DNA from: JANLHG01 sp964359745
Lineage (GTDB): Bacteria; Patescibacteriota; Minisyncoccia; Phycocordibacterales; PALSA-1337
Assembly (NCBI GenBank): GCA_964359745.1
Contig: CAYHTR010000015.1
Span: 1 to 11,918 of the forward strand
Reading direction: 5' to 3'
DNA: 11,918 nucleotides
The position numbers and the translations under genes were made by a program. Under the pieces are notes generated by a model that worked only from the letters and a program-made list of their open reading frames with translations, was not told the DNA's origin and did not search any database. Below are positions 1 to 5,700 of this stretch, piece by piece (position 1 is the first letter of the stretch; each line of letters starts with the position of its first letter).

Positions 1-2336
1 GCAAACCAAGCCGATCCAGTGGAAGTGATGGCGGTGGTAGAAGCGAAACCGAGAGTTGCAAATGATGAATAGAGATTTGTTGAGCTTGCAATAGTTGCAA
101 AGAAACTAGTTGATGTGGCGTTAGTAAAGTTTGCAAATGTTGAAAATAAGTTAGTTGATGTTGCAGATGTAGTGGTTGCATTGATTGCAGTAAAATTGGA
201 AAGAGTGGTAGAACCAGTGATAGCTAGAGTTGATGTTGAAATAATTGCGCCTCCAAAAAATCCTGTTCCAGAAAAATACCCATTTCCATTTACTGCAAAT
301 GTGGTGTTAGGAGAAGTTGTTCCAATTCCAACATTTCGTCCAGACATAATTGCAAGATCTTCTCCAGCGGGGGTGATGATGTCATTTGTAAATCCTGAAA
401 GAGTTAATCCATTTGTAGCAGTAATTGTTCCCGTCATAACCAAACCGGAGTTTAAAGTAAATCCTTTTGCTACGCCAACATCCCATCCAAAAACAGCATT
501 TGGAGAAGCAGTTCCTCTTTTGAAAGTTACTGACATTGCTTCGGTGTCATTCGTGGCATTATCAAAATTAATAGTCCAATCTTCCGCATTTGTGTTACCT
601 CCCACAATAGTACCTATCAAATTAGTAGAGTTCACAGTGTCAGCATATATGGTACCGAAACGAGTTCCACTACTACCAATATTCAAAGAACCTACAGTAG
701 CAGTAAGAGCTCCACTAAACGCGGTAGGTCCAGTATTTAGAGTTCCAAAATTTGCAACTGATGCAAAAAGGTTTGTTGATGAAGCTACTGTTGCAAAGAA
801 ACTTGTTGATGTTGCGTTGGTAAAGTTTGCAAATGTAGAAAAAAGATTTGTTGAAGTAGCAGATGTGGTTGTTGCATTGATTGCAGTGAAATTAGAAAGA
901 GTGGTGGAACCAGAAACAGAAAGTGTCGTTAAATTAGTTGTTCCTAAAGTTGCGAATCCAGCAAATAAATTAGTTGAACTTGCTACAGTTGCAAAGAAAC
1001 TTGTTGAAGTGGCGTTGGTGAAAGTAGAGTTGGTTGCAAAAAGGTTTGTTGAGGTGGCGTTAGTGGAAGTTGCGTTAACGTTTGTAAAGTTTTGAAGAGT
1101 TGTGGAACCAGTAAGAGTAAGATTGTTAAAATTTGCAACTGATGCAAAGAGATTTGTTGTTGTAGCATTTGTAGTGGTACCGTATGTTGCAAGAAAATTT
1201 GGAAATGTAGAATTTGTTGTTGTTGTCGCTGTAAAATATGCACCTACTATTTCACCTGCTACAGATAATCTTGCGTATGGAGAACTTGTGCCTATGCCAA
1301 CTCGATTATTTATACTATCCACATAGAGAGTATTTCCATCAAAAGCAACATCACCAGCAACTGTAGATGTGCCAGTTCCCAAAACAGTAAGTTGTCCTGA
1401 TGTTGTAAGAGCTCCAGAAAAATCACCAGTATTTCCAGAAAATGTTGAACCTGTGATTATTGAACCTGAAATATTTGCACTAGAAATATCCGAACCTGTA
1501 ATAGTAGCTCTACTAATGGTGGGTTCATCAATAATACTTTTATTAAAATGCACTAAATCAAGATTGCTTGCAAAATTATCCAAGCTTCCCTGTCTTCTTC
1601 TTTCTACATTTCCAATTTCAAAAATCTGGGTTTGTAATGATTTGTTTATTTGAAGTAATTTCTGTTCAACTTCCGCTCTGGTAATATCTCCAACAATAAA
1701 TTTTTGTGTAATCGTATTTGTATTTGTTTTTTCAAGAACTCTTTCTACGAGAGTTGTCCTTGTTGTTGTGGCAAATGGTGAAGGAACATAAACTATTTTT
1801 GGAGCAAAAAAATCTCTTATCCTATTAACAATACCACTAAAAATATTTGCCGATAGAAAATCAATATCTTTAATGGAAGCTAATGCCTTTGTTGTAGCAT
1901 TAAAATCTTTCACAATTCCATCTCGTATGTCATTGTTTGAAATACCATATATTCCGGCAACTAAAAACATAGAAATTGCCAACGCAAAACCTTTTTCTAA
2001 AAACGGAGATAATTTATGACCATAAGGACTTGGTTTGTTAATTGTTTTCTCTACTGTTTTAACATCTCGTTTAGCCAAGATTGGCATTAAAGGTCTTGTG
2101 TCTATTGAATATTTTATCTCGGACAAAGATTTTTTCTCATCAACAATTGTGTCTACAATTCCTTTATAATTTTTTAAAGCATACTCTTCCACGTACCAAG
2201 CTCTACCGATCATTTTCGCTTCTATTTTGCCTTCACGACAAAGTTGTCCAACATAGTCGGATGCATAGCCACTTACCTCAGCCGCATATTTTGCTGAAAT
2301 AAATTTTTTACCTTCAAAATAGATTCCGCCGTTCAT
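1..2336 (-). CDS. Giant HTH-membrane-adhesin-like protein, 5' part (C-terminus off window)
   Basis: The minus strand is open for 778 codons from the ATG at 2336 to the window edge, so the C-terminus is missing. Residues about 9-55 resemble a MerR/excisionase-type helix-turn-helix (FISAKYAAEVSGY, then QLCREGKIEAK and GRAWYV). Residues about 113-135 form a single hydrophobic segment (FALAISMFLVAGIYGI). A polar stretch with coil-like character (about 200-260) follows, then a long Thr/Ser/Asn/Ala-rich region. This carries recurring NATSTNLFA/NATSTSFFA units and two VGIGT-S-P motifs (346-353 and 669-676), which are typical of trimeric adhesin and phage tail-fibre shafts. Inferred topology is N-terminus in the cytoplasm and repeats outside. 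Related proteins often end in an S74-type intramolecular chaperone, but that part is not visible. No Shine-Dalgarno is seen; a TATAAT lies 8 nt before ATG. The reading frame is secure; the function is inferred. Confidence 0.85.
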   Translation of the reverse strand, partial: MNGGIYFEGKKFISAKYAAEVSGYASDYVGQLCREGKIEAKMIGRAWYVEEYALKNYKGIVDTIVDEKKSLSEIKYSIDTRPLMPILAKRDVKTVEKTINKPSPYGHKLSPFLEKGFALAISMFLVAGIYGISNNDIRDGIVKDFNATTKALASIKDIDFLSANIFSGIVNRIRDFFAPKIVYVPSPFATTTRTTLVERVLEKTNTNTITQKFIVGDITRAEVEQKLLQINKSLQTQIFEIGNVERRRQGSLDNFASNLDLVHFNKSIIDEPTISRATITGSDISSANISGSIITGSTFSGNTGDFSGALTTSGQLTVLGTGTSTVAGDVAFDGNTLYVDSINNRVGIGTSSPYARLSVAGEIVGAYFTATTTTNSTFPNFLATYGTTTNATTTNLFASVANFNNLTLTGSTTLQNFTNVNATSTNATSTNLFATNSTFTNATSTSFFATVASSTNLFAGFATLGTTNLTTLSVSGSTTLSNFTAINATTTSATSTNLFSTFANFTNATSTSFFATVASSTNLFASVANFGTLNTGPTAFSGALTATVGSLNIGSSGTRFGTIYADTVNSTNLIGTIVGGNTNAEDWTINFDNATNDTEAMSVTFKRGTASPNAVFGWDVGVAKGFTLNSGLVMTGTITATNGLTLSGFTNDIITPAGEDLAIMSGRNVGIGTTSPNTTFAVNGNGYFSGTGFFGGAIISTSTLAITGSTTLSNFTAINATTTSATSTNLFSTFANFTNATSTSFFATIASSTNLYSSFATLGFASTTAITSTGSAWF
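94..216 (-). repeat. Repeat copy A within the giant gene (41 residues)
   Basis: This 123-bp block encodes residues about 708-748 of the giant protein. It is the same length as the block at 790-912, and the 41 encoded residues are identical (GSTTLSNFTAINATTT at the start, STSFFAT at the end). By hand alignment the two copies differ at about 15 nucleotides, all synonymous. Confidence 0.85.
790..912 (-). repeat. Repeat copy B within the giant gene (41 residues)
   Basis: This is the partner of the block at 94-216 and encodes residues about 476-516. Shorter, less exact relatives of the same NATSTNLFA/NATSTSFFA unit lie around 960-1170, so the region is a degenerate protein repeat array and not a single recent duplication. 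Confidence 0.85.
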
Positions 2337-2344
2337 TGAAGATA

Positions 2345-2350
2345 ATTATA
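2345..2350 (-). promoter_or_regulatory. -10 box just upstream of the giant gene
   Basis: The minus strand reads TATAAT, 8 nt before the ATG at 2336. A start about 7 nt downstream would make the transcript almost leaderless. No convincing -35 box is present at 16-18 nt, so this is a -10-only call. Confidence 0.4.
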
Positions 2351-2381
2351 AAATTAAATTTCTATTTCGTGATAAAATGGC

Positions 2382-2390
2382 TGTGGATAA
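2382..2390 (-). promoter_or_regulatory. Single perfect DnaA-box match (TTATCCACA)
   Basis: The minus strand reads TTATCCACA, matching the classical bacterial DnaA box TTATNCACA exactly. It lies upstream of the giant gene. No cluster of further boxes was found and dnaA is not in the window, so an origin is not supported. It may be a regulatory DnaA site or chance. Confidence 0.25.
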
Positions 2391-2448
2391 GGTTTATTTC
2401 ATTTTTAGGACTTTTGATACTTGTTTAAAAATAATCATAATAATTGCT

Positions 2449-2454
2449 TATAAT
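2449..2454 (+). promoter_or_regulatory. Possible -10 box for the structured RNA
   Basis: TATAAT lies 13 nt before the first base of the long stem at 2468, so a start near 2461 would give an RNA beginning just before the stem. There is no good -35 box at 17 nt. TTGTTT at 2421 is too far away (22-nt spacer). Confidence 0.3.
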
Positions 2455-2467
2455 TGTCAAATAAAAA

Positions 2468-2597
2468 AGCTTCGAAATTACTTTGATTATGGCAGAGCCT
2501 GTAACGGAGACGCGAAGGCATCGAGTTGAGCAATTTTCTAGCACGAAAATATGCGTGCGATGACATAACAAAGTAGTTCCGAAGCTAATAATTTTTT
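2468..2597. ncRNA. Candidate structured RNA with long closing stem, family unknown
   Basis: Arms 2468-2491 and 2564-2586 pair over about 23 bp, with one bulged A (2486), one mismatch and one wobble (AGCTTCG against CGAAGCT at the base). Inside, 2497-2500 pairs with 2516-2519 (GCCT/AGGC), 2520-2523 with 2558-2561 (ATCG/CGAT), and 2530-2538 with 2545-2554 (9 bp with one bulged A and a 6-nt loop). Together these form a three-way junction. Both strands fold almost equally well. The plus strand has an upstream TATAAT and a T6 run at 2592-2597. On the minus strand T6 follows the stem directly. I do not recognise 6S, SRP, tmRNA, RNase P, 5S or a known riboswitch. It could instead be a MITE-like element with inverted ends. 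Confidence 0.45.
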
Positions 2598-2610
2598 ATA
2601 AAAATAGAAG

Positions 2611-2626
2611 TTATCAACATTGATAA
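2611..2626. promoter_or_regulatory. Inverted repeat over the -35 box, possible operator
   Basis: TTATCAA and TTGATAA form perfect 7-bp arms around a 2-bp centre, and the right arm supplies the TTGATA -35 hexamer of the downstream promoter. The position suits an operator for a DNA-binding protein such as the adjacent HTH protein. An inverted repeat of this size can also occur by chance in AT-rich DNA. Confidence 0.3.
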
Positions 2627-2647
2627 ATATATATAAAGGATTATAAT
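2620..2647 (+). promoter_or_regulatory. Promoter of the small HTH gene
   Basis: TTGATA (2620-2625) and TATAAT (2642-2647) are separated by 16 bp. The predicted start near 2654 gives a leader of about 40 nt before the ATG at 2694. A second weaker box, TATATT (2680-2685), lies 8 nt before the ATG. Confidence 0.5.
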
Positions 2648-2693
2648 TTAAAGATAATGTTTATTAATCATTAGTAATCTATATTAAAGTTTT

Positions 2694-2942
2694 ATGGCTA
2701 AATTTATAACAATTAAAGAGGCATCTAATATGATCGGAGTGACTGCTCTCACTCTACGTAACTGGGATAAAAATGGAAAATTGAAAGCAGTTAGACATCC
2801 GATGAATAACTATAGAGTTTATAAATTAGAAGATATTGAGAAAGTTGTCAAGAGTATCGAGATAGGAGTCATAAAACCAGTAGTAGTAAAACCTAAAAAA
2901 CTGCTTCGTAAAAAATTAGTTATAAAACACTTAGAGGATTAA
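2694..2942 (+). CDS. Small MerR/excisionase-like HTH protein
   Basis: This is an 82-residue protein. Residues about 5-50 fit a MerR-type or IS607-resolvase-type DNA-binding domain: ITIKEASNMIGVTALTLRNW as helix-turn-helix, then GKLKAVRHP and YRVYKLEDI as wing and following helix. The C-terminal 30 residues are rich in Lys and Val (KPVVVKPKKLLRKK) and could add non-specific DNA contacts. There is no ligand-binding or recombinase domain, so it is likely a small regulator or nucleoid-type protein. It is divergent from the giant gene, which also starts with an HTH-like domain, and its stop (2940-2942) overlaps the gatB stop on the other strand. No clear Shine-Dalgarno is visible. The domain class is fairly sure; the target is unknown. 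Confidence 0.8.
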   Translation: MAKFITIKEASNMIGVTALTLRNWDKNGKLKAVRHPMNNYRVYKLEDIEKVVKSIEIGVIKPVVVKPKKLLRKKLVIKHLED

Positions 2943-4378
2943 GTCAAACTCTCTTTAAATAGCTTTTTTAACATCTCAGGATTTGCCGAACCTTTAGTTA
3001 TTTTCATTCCCTGCCCTATTAAAAACTGTAATGATGCTTCTTTACCATTTTTATAATCAGAAACTACTTTTTGATTTGTTTTAATTATTTCTTCAACTAT
3101 CTTTTTAATTTCACCTTCGTTATTTTTTTGTAATAATCCATTTTTCTCAGCAATCTCTTCTGGATCAGAATCTTCTTTAATCATAAATGCCAAAATGTCT
3201 TTTGCTCCTCTAGATGAAATTTTTTTATCGTTTATCATAATCATTAATTTTGAAAAATTATCAGTATTGATAGCGGTTGTTGGCTTATTTTCTTTTTTAA
3301 GTAAACCGAGATAATCAGAAAGAATATAATTTATTGATAGTTTAATTATGTTTGAATTGCCTTTTACCACTTCTTCAAAATATTTTGCTACTTCGGGTAA
3401 TTCAATAAAAACTGCAATTTCTTTATCTGTTGCTCCAAAATCATTTTTGAATCGTTCTCGTTTTGCAAAAGGTAACTCCCCTATTTCTTTTGTAAGAGTT
3501 TCTTTGGAAAACTCTGATATTTCAGAAATTTTTAATTTGGGTAAATCTGGATCAGGAAAATATCTATAATCATGAGAATCTTCTTTTGCGCGTTGTGAAT
3601 ATGTTATTCCTTTAGAATCATTCCATCCTCTCGTTTCTTGAACAACTTTTTCATTATTTTCCAAAAGCTCTGTCTGACGTTTTATCTCATAATCAATAGC
3701 TTTTTCAACTGCCTTGAAAGAATTAAGATTTTTTACTTCTGTTTTTGTGCCTAACTTGTAGACATCAGGTGTCCACAAGGAAATAGAAATGTTTGCTTCC
3801 ACACGCATTTCTCCCTTTTCCATATTAGCTTCGGATACTCCAAGGTATCGCAAAAGCAATTGAAGTTCTTTAGCAAAATCGCTAGCTTCTTTAACGGTGT
3901 GAATAACCGGTTCAGTTACAAGTTCCATAAGTGGCACACCAGCCCTATTAAAATCAATTAATGAATAACCTGCCTCACCGGCAGGCAGGTCTCCTTCTTC
4001 GTGAAGAGAGGTTGCCGTATCTTCTTCGAGATGTATACGAGTAATTTTTATACCATTTAACACACCACCTTTTACTAATGGGTATTTATACTGGCTAATC
4101 TGATAACCTTTCGGGATATCGGGATAAAAATAGTTTTTACGATCAAACTCAGTGAAATCAGAAATTTCCCCGCCGATGGCAATTCCTACTTTTAAAACAT
4201 TCTTAACTGCTTCTTTATTTATTACAGGCAATGTACCAGGGTGCCCCATACAAACTGGACATATGTTTACATTTGGACGCAATTCATCTGGGTCGTTCTT
4301 TGAATTGCAAAACATTTTGGTCTTGGTTTTTAATTCAACGTGAATTTCAAGCCCAATAGTCGGCGTATAGGTTTTCAT
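2939..4378 (-). CDS. gatB: Asp-tRNA(Asn)/Glu-tRNA(Gln) amidotransferase subunit B
   Basis: GatB binds misacylated Glu-tRNA(Gln) or Asp-tRNA(Asn) and, with GatA and GatC, converts them to Gln- or Asn-tRNA. The 479 residues match the usual length. Visible signatures are PTIGLEIHVEL (6-16), zinc-ligand-type cysteines C24, C40 and C43 (CPVCMGHPGTLP), FDRKNYFYPDIPKGYQISQ (78-96), LEEDTATSLHEE (117-128), SLIDFNRAGVPLMELVTEP (139-157), RVEANISI and TKTEVKNLNSFKAVE (211-225), and DYRYFPDPDLP (270-280). The C-terminal 180 residues are the helical and YqeY-like tail. Residues 131-137 (LPAGEAG) are an extra loop encoded by a GC-rich palindrome. gatA and gatC are not in the window. There is no Shine-Dalgarno; TATACT lies 6 nt before ATG, suggesting a leaderless transcript. 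It is separated from the glycyl-tRNA synthetase gene by a hairpin repeat. Confidence 0.97.
   Translation of the reverse strand: MKTYTPTIGLEIHVELKTKTKMFCNSKNDPDELRPNVNICPVCMGHPGTLPVINKEAVKNVLKVGIAIGGEISDFTEFDRKNYFYPDIPKGYQISQYKYPLVKGGVLNGIKITRIHLEEDTATSLHEEGDLPAGEAGYSLIDFNRAGVPLMELVTEPVIHTVKEASDFAKELQLLLRYLGVSEANMEKGEMRVEANISISLWTPDVYKLGTKTEVKNLNSFKAVEKAIDYEIKRQTELLENNEKVVQETRGWNDSKGITYSQRAKEDSHDYRYFPDPDLPKLKISEISEFSKETLTKEIGELPFAKRERFKNDFGATDKEIAVFIELPEVAKYFEEVVKGNSNIIKLSINYILSDYLGLLKKENKPTTAINTDNFSKLMIMINDKKISSRGAKDILAFMIKEDSDPEEIAEKNGLLQKNNEGEIKKIVEEIIKTNQKVVSDYKNGKEASLQFLIGQGMKITKGSANPEMLKKLFKESLT
3969..3989. repeat. GC-rich palindrome inside gatB (LPAG type)
   Basis: CCTGCC and GGCAGG form perfect arms around TCACC, followed by CAGG. 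Read on the minus strand it encodes LPAGEAG, placed between the conserved EED-SLH and SLIDFNR blocks, where GatB normally has only a short loop. Its base composition stands out from the AT-rich gene. It resembles the palindrome at 11570-11587. Confidence 0.6.
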
Positions 4379-4384
4379 AAAATA

Positions 4385-4413
4385 AGTATAACACCAAAAA
4401 AATCCATCCCCAA
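4385..4413 (-). promoter_or_regulatory. gatB promoter with extended -10
   Basis: On the minus strand TTGGGG (4408-4413) and TATACT (4385-4390) are 17 bp apart, and TG-T precedes the -10 (extended -10). Only 6 nt separate the -10 from the ATG at 4378, so the start site would fall at or beside the A of ATG. The -35 lies in the outer arm of the hairpin repeat. Confidence 0.5.
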
Positions 4414-4472
4414 CCCTTCCTTTATAAAGGAAGGGAGACCCTCCTTTTCTAAAGGAGGGCAGGGTGGATTTT
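4396..4472 (-). terminator. Two-hairpin repeat element acting as terminator after the glycyl-tRNA synthetase gene
   Basis: Outer arms 4399-4410 and 4462-4472 pair (AATCCA/TGGATT and beyond, one bulge). They enclose a perfect 22-bp palindrome at 4414-4435 (half-site CCCTTCCTTTA) and a 9-bp hairpin at 4439-4459 (CCCTCCTTT, loop TCT, AAAGGAGGG). Transcribed on the minus strand, the outer stem runs straight into U7 (4402-4396). It starts one base after the glycyl-tRNA synthetase stop codon. This looks like a mobile REP/MITE-type repeat recruited as a Rho-independent terminator. Confidence 0.65.
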
Positions 4473-5694
4473 ATATTTTAATATATTCAATTAATTTTTC
4501 GATAGCCACCCTTTCCTGCTTGCCAGTATCCCTATCTCGCACCGTCACATCTTCCTTTTCAAGGGTATCAAAGTCAATTGTCACACAATAAGGCGTTCCG
4601 ATTTCGTCTTGACGACGATAACGTTTGCCAATATTACCATTATCATCAAAAACAACCATATCAAATTCTTTTTTCAACATTATATAAATCTCTCTTGCCT
4701 TTTCCACAAGCTGTGGCTTATTTTTTAATAAAGGAAATATGGCAATTTTAATGGGTGCGATTTTTGGCAATAATTTCAAATAAACTCTTTTTTCTCCTCC
4801 CAATTCATCTTCAGTATAAGCGCTTGAAAGAATAGCAAGCATTGTTCTTTCAACACCAAGCGATGGTTCAATGACATGAGGAACAATTCTGCTTTTTGTT
4901 TCCTCATCAAGATATGACAAATCAACTCCACTTGAAGTTTGATGATTTTTTAAATCAAAATCAGTGCGATAAGCCAAACCATACAATTCTTTCTTACCAA
5001 ATGGAAAATCGAACTCAAAATCAATCGTTCTTTTTGAATAATGAGCTCGTTCACCATCTACAACTTCAAGTTCATGTATTTGATTTCTATTAATACCCAC
5101 TTTTTCAATAAAATCCCATATGGTTTTTTGCCACATCTCAAAAGAAATTTTCCAGTCCTTCTCGTAAATAAAATACTCCACCTCCATTTGTTCAAGTTCT
5201 CTTAAGCGAAAAACGAAATCACGAGGAGCAATTTCATTTCTAAAAGCCTTACCTATTTGAGCTATGCCAAAAGGAAGTTTTGGATGAAATGAGTCAACTA
5301 CATTTTTAAAATTTACAAAAATACCTTGAGCTGTTTCTGGACGCAAATATGCAACAGTAGCGTCTTTACCTGCCCCAACAGAAGTACTAAACATAGTATT
5401 AAAGCTTGTGCCATCTGGAAGCGGATCAGCAAAACCAGACACATGACCACTAGCTTGCAAAACTTCTTTTTTTGTTATAATTGTAGCGTCCACGCCATAC
5501 ATATCTTCGCGTTCTGTCACAAACTGCTTCCACCATAATTTTTTGATATTATTTTTAAGAGCAACACCAAGAGGACCGTAATCAAAAAAACCGGCAAATC
5601 CTCCGTAAATTTCCGAGCTAGGATAAATAAAGCCTCGCCTTTTGCAAAGCGATACAATTTTATCCATTAAATTTTCTTCTTTTTTATCTTTCAT
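4471..5694 (-). CDS. glyQS: Glycyl-tRNA synthetase, single-chain class II type
   Basis: This class IIa enzyme charges tRNA(Gly) with glycine. The 407-residue protein has ALCKRR-type helix and SSEIYGG (27-32), FDYGPLGV (37-44), ASGHVSGFADPL (81-92), RPETAQGIF (118-126), motif 2 FRNEIAPRDF then FRLRELEQMEVEYF (151-175), RTDFDLKNH (243-251), motif 3 EPSLGVERTMLAIL (276-289), and a C-terminal anticodon-binding domain (about 312-405, with the FDDNGNIGKRYRRQDEIGTP block). It is about 100 residues shorter than the Thermus-type enzyme. The Cys-containing insert that usually follows ASGHV-F-DP is absent, and the chain goes straight to SFNTMFSTSVG. The ATG at 5694 is 6 nt after the preceding stop. A second possible start is Met10 (5667), nearer the conserved N-terminus. 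It is the single-chain form, not the two-subunit GlyQ+GlyS. Confidence 0.95.
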   Translation of the reverse strand: MKDKKEENLMDKIVSLCKRRGFIYPSSEIYGGFAGFFDYGPLGVALKNNIKKLWWKQFVTEREDMYGVDATIITKKEVLQASGHVSGFADPLPDGTSFNTMFSTSVGAGKDATVAYLRPETAQGIFVNFKNVVDSFHPKLPFGIAQIGKAFRNEIAPRDFVFRLRELEQMEVEYFIYEKDWKISFEMWQKTIWDFIEKVGINRNQIHELEVVDGERAHYSKRTIDFEFDFPFGKKELYGLAYRTDFDLKNHQTSSGVDLSYLDEETKSRIVPHVIEPSLGVERTMLAILSSAYTEDELGGEKRVYLKLLPKIAPIKIAIFPLLKNKPQLVEKAREIYIMLKKEFDMVVFDDNGNIGKRYRRQDEIGTPYCVTIDFDTLEKEDVTVRDRDTGKQERVAIEKLIEYIKI

Positions 5695-5700
5695 AAATTA

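Noticed and set aside
115..1095. Long plus-strand ORF of 326 codons, Val- and Ala-rich, with smaller plus-strand neighbours at 1102-1653 and 2081-2302
   Set aside because: These are antisense shadows of the giant minus-strand gene. Codons for Asn/Ala/Thr repeats read as Val/Ala/Lys on the other strand. The minus strand is continuously open for 778 codons, with membrane and VGIGT motifs.
983..1243. Minus-strand ORF of 86 codons rich in Gln and Leu
   Set aside because: It lies in a different frame inside the repeat region of the giant gene; its composition reflects frame-shifted Thr/Asn repeats.
2468..2597. CRISPR repeat, tRNA or known riboswitch in the spacer
   Set aside because: There is no tandem repeat, no tRNA cloverleaf or CCA-type acceptor, and no riboswitch consensus that I recognise.
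2337..2693. Replication origin suggested by the AT-rich spacer with a DnaA box
   Set aside because: There is only one perfect box, no dnaA, dnaN or rpmH nearby, and no cluster of repeats.
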